From: Nocardioides seonyuensis
Lineage (GTDB): Bacteria; Actinomycetota; Actinomycetes; Propionibacteriales; Nocardioidaceae
Direction: 5' to 3'
Length of the DNA: 64,000 bases
NCBI RefSeq assembly: GCF_004683965.1
Contig: NZ_CP038436.1
Span: 620,001-684,000 of the forward strand
This document shows positions 7,146-14,970 of this stretch, piece by piece. Position 1 is the first letter of the stretch; the number at the start of each line of letters is the position of its first letter. Under the pieces are notes generated by a model. It made no database searches. It saw only the letters and a list, made by a program, of their open reading frames with translations, and was not told where the DNA came from. The position numbers were made by a program, and so were the translations under genes.

Positions 7146-9524
7146 ATGCCCACAGCGCAGGCGGCAGCAGAGTCACCACGGTCACGGGCCGCGAAGGTCG
7201 CGAACGAGGTCGAGCGGCGCTGGCCCGGACCACTGGCAGGCGTGGAGCTCACCGGCCTGCGATCGCTTCCGGCCGCCCACGCGAGGGAGCTCGTCTCACG
7301 ACTGAGCGCCGCGCTCCCCTCCTCGGCCGACGGGCCCACCGAGGCACAGCTGATCACCGACCTCAGACGCGTCATCGTGGCCACCGGCAGCCAGCCCGAC
7401 CCGGCCGACATGGGCGCCCTGTCCCGTCGGTACGCCGACTGGCTGCAGCAGGGCTTCCCCGACCAGGAGCCGGTGGAAGAGGCGTTCCGCGAGATGGTCG
7501 AGGAGCTCGGGCCGCGAGTGATGGGCATGCCCATGGCACCGCCACCACCGGCCGAGTCCGTGCCGCCGCCGCCGGCCGAGTCCGCGCCGCCGCCGCCCGC
7601 TCCCGCCGCACCGGCTGCACCGCCTGCACCCGCACCGGCACCACGGGGCGCCGGGCGCGGTGGGCTCGGAGGCCTCGGAGACGCGTGGGAGCGGCTTCGC
7701 TGGAGGATGTCCGAGCGGAGAGAGTCCGACGCAGGAGCTGTTCCCGCCCCCGAGATCCTGCTCGGCGAGGCCGAGGCAGGGGCCGAGCCCGAGACCGAGG
7801 CTGAAGCAGGGGCGGGAGCCGAGCCGGGTGACGGGACCGGCGCCACCGACGGGCTGGAGGAGGCACCCCCAACCGTGCCGCAGGAGTCCGCACACGAGGG
7901 CGGGGTCGAGCGGAAGTGGCGGGCCGACGTGACGGGGCGCGCGGAGGGAGAGGCCTACCGCGTGGGCCAGGAGTACCACCTCGGCATCAGCGTCACCGGC
8001 GAGCTGCACGGTGCCACCGCTGTCGCCGACTTCGAGGGTGAGGAGGCGCTGCTCGACAGCGACCCGACCGCCGAGTCCTTCGCCCTGACCGTTCAGGTCG
8101 ACACCGAGGACTTCGAGGTTCGCAGCCCGACGAGCCAGCAGCTGACGCTGCCCCGGACCGGGCCCAGCGACCCCGTCGACTTCGACGTCGTACCCCTCCA
8201 CGCCGGGACGTGCTCACTCACCGGCACCGTCCACCTCGACGGCAACTTCGTGAGCCAGCTCCAGCTGGACATGCCCGTCGAGGACCCCACCGACACCGAC
8301 GTCTCGATGACCAGCACCGGGCGGCCACCAGACTCCGCGGCCACGCTGGAGCCGCGTGACATCACGCTCATCCTCGAGCCGGCACCAGGTGGCGGCTACA
8401 CGTGCACGTCCGTCGGCAGCATCTCCTCCCGGGTGCGCCTGCCCATCACCCGCGAGGAGCTCGAGCTGGCGACCGGTGCCGTCCAGCAGGCGATGCTCGA
8501 CGTGGTCCTCAGCGTGGATGCCCAGGGACGCAAGCCGTTCGCGTCCGAGATCACCATCCCCGAGGACATGGCGACGAAGGCGCTGCACAGCCTCGCCCGC
8601 GCTGGGGCCCGGCTGTTCCAGCAGCTGTTCAACCACCCGGGAGCCGGCGCCGACGTGACGCGCGTCGGCGAGTGGCTGCGTCAGCAGGCGACCGACGACA
8701 AGGTGCGCCTCACCGTCCAGGTCGTCGCCCACGACGTGCCGGTCCCCTGGGCCCTGCTCTACCTCGGCCCGGTCGCGGAGGGCTCCGAGCTGAGCTGGGA
8801 CCGGTTCCTGGGCGCCAGGCACGTCATCGAGCAGATCCCGTTCCAGATGTCGCTGTCGGTGCCCGACCAGCGCATCCTCAGCAGCCCGATCCTGTCGGTC
8901 GGGGTCAACGCCAACCGCGACATCGACGCGCAGTTCGGCGTCACCCTGGTCGCCGACCACCTCAAGCACTGGACCGACCTGCGTGACCAGCGGCGCACCA
9001 TGAGCCTCCTGCAGCGGAGCACCCGCGCGTCGGTGGTGGCGGCACTCGGGGACGCGGCGACGGCCGACCAGATCCAGTACTTCTACTGCCACGCCACGAG
9101 CAAGGGCAAGGACGGCAACCCCGACGGCGCGGTCATCCAGATGGGTCGCCACGACGAGGTGACCCTCTCCGACCTCAACCTCGACGCGCCGCAGACGGTC
9201 CAACTCGAGAGCCACCCCCTGGTCTTCATCAACGCATGCGAGTCCGGTGACCTCTCGCCGCTCTTCTACGCCGGGTTCGTGCCGTACTTCATGGCCAAGG
9301 GCGCCCGGGGCGTCATCGGCACCGAGTGCCGCACGCCGGCCCTGTTCGCCGTGCGCTTCGCCGAGGCGTTCTTCGACCGGCTGCTCGACGGGCAGAGCGT
9401 CGGCGACAGCGTCCACGAGTCGCGCCGGGCCTTCCTCGAGCAGCACCGCAACCCGCTCGGCCTCCTCTACGCCGTCCACTGCGACGCCGACACCCGCGTC
9501 GATCCCGCCCTGGCCCGGCCATGA
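7146..9524 (+). CDS. CHAT-domain (caspase-like) protease, multi-domain
   Basis: A 792-residue protein. Order: an N-terminal helical domain (about 12-120) resembling the small effector-associated domains of bacterial conflict proteins; a Pro/Ala linker (about 125-165); a Glu/Ala-rich linker (about 200-240); a beta-rich region (about 255-390); then a C-terminal CHAT peptidase. The catalytic pair is visible as His649 in YFYCHATS and Cys698 in INACESGD, the standard caspase-like dyad, followed by GFVPYFMAKGARGVIGTE. CHAT peptidases are cytoplasmic cysteine proteases that often activate a neighbouring effector. Here the next gene overlaps it by ATGA. The start at 7146 is chosen for the GAGG 7 nt upstream; upstream ATG and TTG codons lack one. 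Confidence 0.85.
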   Translation: MPTAQAAAESPRSRAAKVANEVERRWPGPLAGVELTGLRSLPAAHARELVSRLSAALPSSADGPTEAQLITDLRRVIVATGSQPDPADMGALSRRYADWLQQGFPDQEPVEEAFREMVEELGPRVMGMPMAPPPPAESVPPPPAESAPPPPAPAAPAAPPAPAPAPRGAGRGGLGGLGDAWERLRWRMSERRESDAGAVPAPEILLGEAEAGAEPETEAEAGAGAEPGDGTGATDGLEEAPPTVPQESAHEGGVERKWRADVTGRAEGEAYRVGQEYHLGISVTGELHGATAVADFEGEEALLDSDPTAESFALTVQVDTEDFEVRSPTSQQLTLPRTGPSDPVDFDVVPLHAGTCSLTGTVHLDGNFVSQLQLDMPVEDPTDTDVSMTSTGRPPDSAATLEPRDITLILEPAPGGGYTCTSVGSISSRVRLPITREELELATGAVQQAMLDVVLSVDAQGRKPFASEITIPEDMATKALHSLARAGARLFQQLFNHPGAGADVTRVGEWLRQQATDDKVRLTVQVVAHDVPVPWALLYLGPVAEGSELSWDRFLGARHVIEQIPFQMSLSVPDQRILSSPILSVGVNANRDIDAQFGVTLVADHLKHWTDLRDQRRTMSLLQRSTRASVVAALGDAATADQIQYFYCHATSKGKDGNPDGAVIQMGRHDEVTLSDLNLDAPQTVQLESHPLVFINACESGDLSPLFYAGFVPYFMAKGARGVIGTECRTPALFAVRFAEAFFDRLLDGQSVGDSVHESRRAFLEQHRNPLGLLYAVHCDADTRVDPALARP
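7539..7601 (+). repeat. 24-bp in-frame tandem repeat in the CHAT gene linker
   Basis: Two full 24-bp units and a partial third encode PPPPAESV, PPPPAESA and PPPPA (residues about 132-149). It forms a flexible proline-rich spacer and is likely to vary in copy number between strains. Confidence 0.7.
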
Positions 9525-10993
9525 CCACCCACCAGGTCCCCGGGACCAGCATCGACTACCACCTCGTGCGGTACGACGAGGACGGCACCGAGCTGCCCGA
9601 CGGCGACGGCTCGCGGACGTCGGCCGGCGTGCTCACTGCCGCGAAGGACGGCGTCACCGACGTCTTCCTGCTCAGTCACGGGTGGAAGGGCGACGTGCCG
9701 GCCGCCATCCGCCAGTACGACACGTGGATCGGCGTCATGGTCCGACAGCAGGCCGACCGCGACCGCATCCGTGCCGTGGTGCCCGACTTCAAGGCGTTGC
9801 TCGTCGGGCTGCACTGGCCGAGCCTTCCCTTCGGCGACGAGAAGGCGCCAGCGGTGCTGCTCGGGGACTCGCCTGCGGAGGCACCGGAGTCGGAGGGAGC
9901 CGACGAGTTCGCGGACGAGGCCCGGATGGATGCCGGCGCGCTGATCGACGCCTACGTCACGCGGTTGACGGCGGCCGACTCGGACGCGGCCGACCGGGAC
10001 GCCGTACGCACCGCGCTGGCGCGCATCGTCGCCGCCGCCGACGAGCCCGAGGTCGCGGAGCGGGTGGCCGAGGGTGACCTCCCGGACGACCTGGCGGAGT
10101 CCTACGCGACGCTCTACGAGCACACCTTGGTTGCCAGCGACGGCGCCACCGCAGCACCGGGTGCCGACAACGACGTCTTCGACCCCCGCCTCACGATCGA
10201 GCAGTGGGCGGGAGATGCTCCGGCGGCCGAGCCGGCTCCCGACCTCCTCCTCGGGCCGTTCGACGGGCTCGCCGACCTCGCCGCCAAGGCTCGCCAGGCC
10301 CTCCTCATGCCGGTGCGCCAGCTGTCGTTCTGGACGATGAAGCGCCGCGCCAGGGTCGTCGGCGAGTCCGGCATGCACGACTTCCTCGCGGCGATCCAGC
10401 GGGAGGCGCCCTCGGCCCGGGTCCACCTGATGGGGCACAGCTTCGGCTGCATCGTCGTCTCGGCGGCTGTCGCGGGTCCGGTGGCCGACGACGGCTCGCT
10501 CGCGTCTCCCCTGCCGAGGCCGGTGAGCTCGCTCTTCCTGGTCCAGGGCGCGATGTCGCTGTGGTCCTACGCCGACGACGTGCCGTTCGCCCCGGGCTCG
10601 TCGGGGTACTTCCGGGCCATCCGGGACAGCGGCCTCGTCACGGGTCCCATCGTCACGACTCGGTCCGAGCACGACACCGCCGTCGGCAGGCTCTACCCGC
10701 TCGGCGCGAGGGTCGCCGACGACGTGCTGCTGGGCGACGACCTCCCCAAGTTCGGAGGCATCGGCGCCTGGGGGATCCAGGGCACGGCGGGCCACGACAC
10801 CGTGGTGCTGGCCGCGACGGAGGACTACGGCTTCACCCCGGGCGAGGTCTTCAACATCGAGGCCAGCCGGGTGATCTCCGCGGGCGGTGGTCCGTCCGGG
10901 GCGCACAGCGACATCGCCCACGACGAGATCGCCCACCTGATGTGGCAGGCGGTCACCGTCTCTGCGCTGGCATCGCCCGCACCCGACCGGTGA
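9521..10993 (+). CDS. Alpha/beta hydrolase partner of the CHAT protease
   Basis: A 490-residue alpha/beta hydrolase. The oxyanion-hole strand is FLLSHGWKGD (about residue 45) and the nucleophile elbow is MGHSFG with Ser307; a late His (in GTAGHDTVV or GAHSDIAHDE) could complete the triad. Between the two motifs lies a long acidic insertion (about residues 105-280) that ordinary lipases lack. The ATG at 9521 overlaps the stop of the CHAT gene in an ATGA, so translation is coupled and roughly stoichiometric. A role as the effector or substrate of the protease is inference. No signal peptide is seen, so it should be cytoplasmic. Its substrate (lipid, ester or peptide) is not evident. Confidence 0.8.
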   Translation: MTTHQVPGTSIDYHLVRYDEDGTELPDGDGSRTSAGVLTAAKDGVTDVFLLSHGWKGDVPAAIRQYDTWIGVMVRQQADRDRIRAVVPDFKALLVGLHWPSLPFGDEKAPAVLLGDSPAEAPESEGADEFADEARMDAGALIDAYVTRLTAADSDAADRDAVRTALARIVAAADEPEVAERVAEGDLPDDLAESYATLYEHTLVASDGATAAPGADNDVFDPRLTIEQWAGDAPAAEPAPDLLLGPFDGLADLAAKARQALLMPVRQLSFWTMKRRARVVGESGMHDFLAAIQREAPSARVHLMGHSFGCIVVSAAVAGPVADDGSLASPLPRPVSSLFLVQGAMSLWSYADDVPFAPGSSGYFRAIRDSGLVTGPIVTTRSEHDTAVGRLYPLGARVADDVLLGDDLPKFGGIGAWGIQGTAGHDTVVLAATEDYGFTPGEVFNIEASRVISAGGGPSGAHSDIAHDEIAHLMWQAVTVSALASPAPDR

Positions 10994-11013
10994 GCCCGAC
11001 GCACCCTCGGCCG

Positions 11014-11019
11014 TAGTGT
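11014..11019 (+). promoter_or_regulatory. -10 box of a leaderless promoter (FUSC-like gene)
   Basis: TAGTGT, 7 nt, then the ATG at 11027. It suggests the membrane protein gene has its own promoter separate from the CHAT/hydrolase pair. Confidence 0.55.
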
Positions 11020-11026
11020 CGGAGGG

Positions 11027-12103
11027 ATGAGGGACAAGGTGATGGACCGGGTCCACGACCCGGTGTGGTGGAACGACCTGATCCAGGTGGCCAAGACGGT
11101 GCTGGCAGGCGTCATCGCCTGGGTCATCGCCGCGGTCGTGCTCGACCTGCCGCAACCGTTCCTGGCTCCGTGGTCAGCGCTGCTGGTCGTGCACGCGACG
11201 GTCTACCGGACCTTCTCACGCGGTCTCCAGCAGATCGTCGCGACGGTGACCGCGGTGCTGCTCGCCGCCGGCGTCGGCCAGCTGCTCGGCCTGAACACTG
11301 CCGCCCTCGCGCTGCTGCTGACCGTGGCGCTGCTCGTCGGTCGGTTCAGGTGGTACGGCGCCGAGGCGCTCACCGTCGCGACCACCTCGATGATCGTGCT
11401 CACCACGGGCTACCACGACGACACGCTGCTCATCTCCCGCCTGCTCGACACCGGGATCGGCATCGCCGTGGGCCTGGTCGTGAACCTCCTCGTCTGGCCG
11501 CCGCTCCGTCGTCGTACCGCCGAGGCCGCGATGGAGCGGTTGGACGCCGACCTCGGCCAGCTCCTCGTCGACATCTCCGAGGGGATCGTCGAAGGCCGCG
11601 CGTCCAAGGACGTCGACGCCTGGGGTGAGCGCGCACGCGACATCCTCGTCGACATCGGCCGCGCCTGGGCCAACGTGCGCCAGGTCGAGGAGAGCGCGCG
11701 CCTCAACCCCAGGCGCTCGGCCAGGCTCGTCCGCGAGCCGGACCAGTGGCACGCCACGCTGCGCCGGCTGGAGCAGGCGGTCGCCGAGACACACAGCCTG
11801 GTGCGCACGCTCGGGAGCCAGGAGGACCACATGCAGGTCTGGGGCGAGGCCTTCGGCCGGCCATGGACCGAGATGCTCCGCGACGCGGGGCTGGCGGCGA
11901 GCTCGGCCGACCCGCGCGCCCACCTGGACGTCCGAGCGCGCCTCGTCGACTTCAACGAGGACCTCCGCACGACCGAGCGCTCCGAGGAGTGGCCGATCTA
12001 CGGCGCCTTGATCATCAACCTCCGCAACATCATCGACGCGATGGACGTGGTCGCGGAGACCAAGTACGCCGGGCGCGCTCCTCTCCCCACCCAGCCGGAC
12101 TGA
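11027..12103 (+). CDS. Aromatic acid exporter / FUSC-family membrane protein
   Basis: A 358-residue protein with about six transmembrane helices in residues 20-160 (AKTVLAGVIAWVIAAVVLDL, then APWSALLVVHATVYRTFSRG) and a soluble helical C-terminal half. The APWSALLVVHATVYRT segment and the layout fit the FUSC / aromatic acid exporter group, half-size members of which may dimerise to pump organic anions out of the cell. It starts 34 nt after the hydrolase gene but has its own leaderless -10 box. The ATG at 11027 directly follows GGAGGG, too close for normal use, which also favours leaderless initiation. Substrate unknown. Confidence 0.8.
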   Translation: MRDKVMDRVHDPVWWNDLIQVAKTVLAGVIAWVIAAVVLDLPQPFLAPWSALLVVHATVYRTFSRGLQQIVATVTAVLLAAGVGQLLGLNTAALALLLTVALLVGRFRWYGAEALTVATTSMIVLTTGYHDDTLLISRLLDTGIGIAVGLVVNLLVWPPLRRRTAEAAMERLDADLGQLLVDISEGIVEGRASKDVDAWGERARDILVDIGRAWANVRQVEESARLNPRRSARLVREPDQWHATLRRLEQAVAETHSLVRTLGSQEDHMQVWGEAFGRPWTEMLRDAGLAASSADPRAHLDVRARLVDFNEDLRTTERSEEWPIYGALIINLRNIIDAMDVVAETKYAGRAPLPTQPD

Positions 12104-12130
12104 GCGTCGGAGGCGCCGCTGACCCGATGG

Positions 12131-12382
12131 TCAGCCCTTCTCGGGGTCCTCGGTCCGCTCGACCGGCTCGTCGCCGTAGAGGCCGGCGTCCTTGGCCGAC
12201 TGCGCCTTGCGGAGCTGACGCACGAGGCTGAAGCCGATCACCACCACGGCCAGGATCAGGAAGACGAACACGGCGGCACCGAGCGGCCCCGCCTTCACCT
12301 CGGTGTCGTCGGGGACCCCGTCGGCCAGGGGCAGCGCGCCCAGGTCGATGGAGCCCAGCGTGACGACCAGCAGTTCCAGCAT
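12131..12382 (-). CDS. Small single-span membrane protein
   Basis: An 83-residue protein with one clear transmembrane helix (about residues 35-56, LGAAVFVFLILAVVVIGFSL) and a charged cytoplasmic tail rich in Lys, Asp and Glu. It is convergent with the FUSC-type gene, 27 bp apart. A GAGAAT 6 nt upstream of the ATG may be a leaderless -10 box. Such tail-anchored small proteins are common in Nocardioidaceae and Streptomyces; function unknown. Confidence 0.7.
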   Translation of the reverse strand: MLELLVVTLGSIDLGALPLADGVPDDTEVKAGPLGAAVFVFLILAVVVIGFSLVRQLRKAQSAKDAGLYGDEPVERTEDPEKG

Positions 12383-12467
12383 GGGTCCATTCTCTCAGGT
12401 CGTCGGGGCTGCGGACACGGCGGTACGACGCGGTGGCCGGGCCGAGTGCGATGTCGGTGGTCCGCAC

Positions 12468-12473
12468 TAGAAT
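12468..12473 (+). promoter_or_regulatory. -10 box upstream of the HNH leader ORF
   Basis: TAGAAT ends 5 nt before the ATG at 12479. It lies inside what would otherwise be the 5' part of a longer HNH reading frame, which argues that the HNH protein begins downstream at 12520. Confidence 0.5.
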
Positions 12474-12478
12474 CGAAC

Positions 12479-12523
12479 ATGGATTCGAAGCATCGCTACA
12501 TCCTGAAAGGACCCTCCAGGTGA
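12479..12523 (+). CDS. Short leader ORF coupled to the HNH gene
   Basis: A 14-codon ORF (MDSKHRYILKGPSR) that starts immediately after a TAGAAT -10 box and ends at TGA 12521-12523, sharing a GTGA with the start codon of the HNH gene. It would be translated from a leaderless mRNA and deliver ribosomes to the downstream GTG. It contains no run of one amino acid that would indicate attenuation. Existence as a translated peptide is inference from the -10 spacing and the 4-bp overlap. Confidence 0.4.
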   Translation: MDSKHRYILKGPSR

Positions 12524-13854
12524 GCATCTCCGCCAGCGACCCGCAGCACGGGTGGCGTGCGCCGGGCACCGAGCTGGTCGCTTCGCCGCACGTGGCTGGG
12601 GTGTTGGCGCGGGTGGGCGAGGCGCTGGACGAGCTCGGCTCGCTTTCGCTGGGCGCGCTGTCTGACCCGGACGTGACACGGGTGCTGGAGACGGCCACCT
12701 CGGCTGTCGGCCGGGTGACCGCGCAGGCTTGCCGGGTCTCAGCCGAGGCCGACCGGCGCCGCTTGGGTGATGAGATCGGGGCACGCCACACCCATCAGTG
12801 GTGGGCACGCCGCACGCGGCTCACCCGCGGCGAGGCCGCACGGCTGGTGCGACTCGGGAAGTCATTCGAGTCCGAGGTGCATGGTCCGGTCGGCGAGGCT
12901 CTGGCCGCAGGTGACCTGCGGGTGGACCAGGCGCAGGTGATCGTGGTTGCGGTCGAAGCGATCCCTGACGAGGTCGAGACCCTTGACGGGCAGGTGCGCC
13001 ACATCGACGCGTCCGTGCGTGCCCAGGCGCGTGACCACCTCTTGAAGATCGCAGCCGACCACGACGCCAAGATGCTGCGCCGGGTCGGCAAGCGCATCCT
13101 CGACGTCGTCGCACCCGAGGTGGGTGAGGCGTTGGAGCAGCAGCTCCTCGAGAAGGAGGCGCAGAACGCTGCCGCGACCGCGTTCCTGAAGCTCCACGAC
13201 GACGGCCACGGCAAGACCTGGGGCCGTTTCGCCCTCCCCACCCACCAGGGCGCCGCACTCAAGCTCGCGTTGCACGCGATCGCCAACCCCGCCCGCCACG
13301 ACCACGACGACCTGAAGGACTCCAAGACCGGTGAATGGCGTCCGACTCCACAGCGACTCGGGCAGGCGTTCGGCGAGTTCATCGAGCGCTACCCGACCGG
13401 CCAGCTCCCCCAATCCGCGGGCGTGAACGCCACCGTCGTGGTCACCCTCGACCTCAAGGCCCTCCACACCGGCCTCGGCGTCGCGACGTTGGGCAACGGC
13501 GACCGGATCAGCGCCTCCACCGCCCGACGGCTGGCCTGCGAGGCCGGGATCATCCCGCTGGTGCTGGGCGGAAAGTCGATGCCGCTGGACGTCGGCCGCT
13601 CCAAGAGGTTCCACACCAGGTACCAGCGCATCGCACTGACCGTCCGTGACAAGGGCTGCACCGCCGAGGGCTGCGACATGCCACCGGATGCCTGCCACGC
13701 GCACCACGACCTCGAATGGTCAGCCGACCAGGGCCCCACCAACGTCGACACCGGGCGCCTGCTCTGCCCCCACCACCACAGACGAGCCCACGACGCCCGC
13801 TACGACACCCGGATCAGCCCCGACAACAAGGTGAGCTTCCACAGACGGACGTAG
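12520..13854 (+). CDS. DUF222-HNH endonuclease (13E12-repeat-like family)
   Basis: A 444-residue protein with an N-terminal helical DUF222 region (about 30-330) and a C-terminal HNH nuclease domain: GCTAEGCDM...CHAHHDLEW...LLCPHHHRRAHD (about 390-435), with four zinc-binding cysteines and the metal-binding histidines intact. These proteins are present in many copies in Nocardioides and related genomes and occur as the 13E12 repeat family in mycobacteria; their biological role is unsettled. I start it at the GTG at 12520, which has AAAGGA upstream and overlaps the leader ORF; a longer frame reaching back to 12433 would begin before the promoter. It is followed by a weak hairpin. Confidence 0.82.
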   Translation: MSISASDPQHGWRAPGTELVASPHVAGVLARVGEALDELGSLSLGALSDPDVTRVLETATSAVGRVTAQACRVSAEADRRRLGDEIGARHTHQWWARRTRLTRGEAARLVRLGKSFESEVHGPVGEALAAGDLRVDQAQVIVVAVEAIPDEVETLDGQVRHIDASVRAQARDHLLKIAADHDAKMLRRVGKRILDVVAPEVGEALEQQLLEKEAQNAAATAFLKLHDDGHGKTWGRFALPTHQGAALKLALHAIANPARHDHDDLKDSKTGEWRPTPQRLGQAFGEFIERYPTGQLPQSAGVNATVVVTLDLKALHTGLGVATLGNGDRISASTARRLACEAGIIPLVLGGKSMPLDVGRSKRFHTRYQRIALTVRDKGCTAEGCDMPPDACHAHHDLEWSADQGPTNVDTGRLLCPHHHRRAHDARYDTRISPDNKVSFHRRT

Positions 13855-13872
13855 GCCGAACGCGGATTCGGC
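13855..13872 (+). terminator. Weak hairpin after the HNH gene
   Basis: Inverted repeat GCCGAA / TTCGGC with a 6-nt loop immediately after the stop codon, followed by TTT. The short stem makes this a tentative terminator. Confidence 0.4.
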
Positions 13873-13979
13873 TTTCACCGCGCCCACTCGGACGGAATGG
13901 GGCACGCCCTGCCGCGCCGCACGCGGTCCTTGCTAGGCAGGTACGACGTCACGAAGGTCGCTCGGGTCGCGTCGTGCGG

Positions 13980-13985
13980 CAGACT
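13980..13985 (+). promoter_or_regulatory. Candidate -10 box (leaderless)
   Basis: CAGACT, 7 nt, then the ATG at 13993. Confidence 0.4.
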
Positions 13986-13992
13986 CGGCGTC

Positions 13993-14118
13993 ATGACTGC
14001 GAAGCCAGCACCACGCGAGGACGAGTGGTGGAACGCGCTGTGCTGGGTAGACGCCAAGCACATGCAGCTCGCGCGCTTCCAGGACGGCATCGACCGCGGC
14101 GTCCACGTCGAAGGCTGA
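13993..14118 (+). CDS. Small hypothetical protein (41 aa)
   Basis: A 41-residue ORF (MTAKPAPREDEWWNALCWVD, then AKHMQLARFQDGIDRGV...) placed 7 nt behind a CAGACT -10 box and ending 2 nt before the ATG of the amidotransferase gene. The position and the amphipathic composition with three tryptophans make it a plausible real small gene in a two-gene operon. No family is recognised. Confidence 0.5.
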   Translation: MTAKPAPREDEWWNALCWVDAKHMQLARFQDGIDRGVHVEG

Positions 14119-14120
14119 GC

Positions 14121-14855
14121 ATGCGTCCCTTCCTCTTTCTCGGCACCCGGGCTGAGGACCTCGTCGCCGAACAGGAGTACGACGCCATGCTCGCGGGGAC
14201 CGGCCTGCGCCCTGACGAGCTGGTGCGTGTCCGGCTCGAGGCCGGCCCGCTCGGCGACATCGACCTTGACGACTGGTCCGGGGTCATCCTCGGCGGCGGG
14301 CCCTTCAACATGTCCGACCCCCAGGAGCTCAAGTCGTCGGTCCAGCGCCGCGTGGAGGCCGAGCTGCACGACCTCGCCGAGCGCGTCGTCGCGACCGACA
14401 CTCCCTTCCTCGGGGCTTGCTACGGGATCGGCGTGCTCGGCACGCGGGCCGGCGGAGTCGTCGACCGGACGTACGGCGAAGCCATCGGCGCCCTCCCGGT
14501 CCGGCTGAGCGCCGACGGTCTGGCGGACCCGCTCTTCGGCGAGCTGCCCGAGGTGTTCAACGCCTACCTCGGGCACAAGGAGGCGGTGTCCCAGCTGCCC
14601 GAGGGCGCGGTGCTCCTGGCATCCACCGACACATGCCCGGTCCACGCGTTCCGCCTCGGTCGCAACGTCTACGCGACTCAGTTCCACCCCGAGCTGGACG
14701 CCGCCGCCCTGTGCGACAGGGTCGACGCCTACAGCGCCCACGGCTACTACGAGCTCCACGAGCAGGAATCGCTCAAGACGGCAGCTCGCGAGGCGCAGGT
14801 GACCGAGCCCGTCCGGCTGCTCGCCCGGTTCGTCGAGCTCTACGCCCGTGCCTGA
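14121..14855 (+). CDS. Class I glutamine amidotransferase (GMP synthase-like)
   Basis: A 244-residue stand-alone class I glutamine amidotransferase domain. The nucleophile elbow is FLGACYGIGVLG (Cys near residue 100) and the catalytic His and Glu are in YATQFHPELD (about 190). It lacks the synthetase half of GMP synthase, so it belongs to the GuaA-like free-standing group that hydrolyses gamma-glutamyl amides or transfers ammonia to an unknown acceptor. The ATG at 14121 is 2 nt after the stop of the small upstream ORF. The assignment of the fold is firm; the substrate is not. Confidence 0.85.
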   Translation: MRPFLFLGTRAEDLVAEQEYDAMLAGTGLRPDELVRVRLEAGPLGDIDLDDWSGVILGGGPFNMSDPQELKSSVQRRVEAELHDLAERVVATDTPFLGACYGIGVLGTRAGGVVDRTYGEAIGALPVRLSADGLADPLFGELPEVFNAYLGHKEAVSQLPEGAVLLASTDTCPVHAFRLGRNVYATQFHPELDAAALCDRVDAYSAHGYYELHEQESLKTAAREAQVTEPVRLLARFVELYARA

Positions 14856-14880
14856 CCCCAGGACCCATGGGAAGGAAGCC

Positions 14881-14970
14881 ATGACCGATCGCGTCGACGT
14901 ACTCATTTCGTCGATGCCGGCCGCGGCGGCTCGAGAGCGCGAAAGCGTGGGGAGTGCCTACTCGGTGTAG
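14881..14970 (+). CDS. Short ORF, possible remnant of a truncated gene
   Basis: A 29-codon ORF with an excellent ribosome-binding site (GGAAGGA, 4 nt before the ATG) and a normal-looking N-terminus (MTDRVDVLISSMPAAAARER). It stops inside the 3' end of the convergent ATPase gene. A strong start followed by an immediate end suggests the 5' end of a gene cut short by whatever placed the neighbouring accessory segment here; it could also be a genuine small protein. Confidence 0.3.
   Translation: MTDRVDVLISSMPAAAARERESVGSAYSV

Noticed and set aside
7539..7601. A CRISPR-like or minisatellite array
   Set aside because: Only two and a half in-frame units coding for PPPPAESV, no spacers and no cas genes; it is a protein linker repeat.
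12433..12519. A longer N-terminus for the HNH protein starting at 12433 or 12451
   Set aside because: A good TAGAAT -10 box lies inside this stretch, the residues do not resemble DUF222, and the GTG at 12520 has both AAAGGA and a stop-start overlap.
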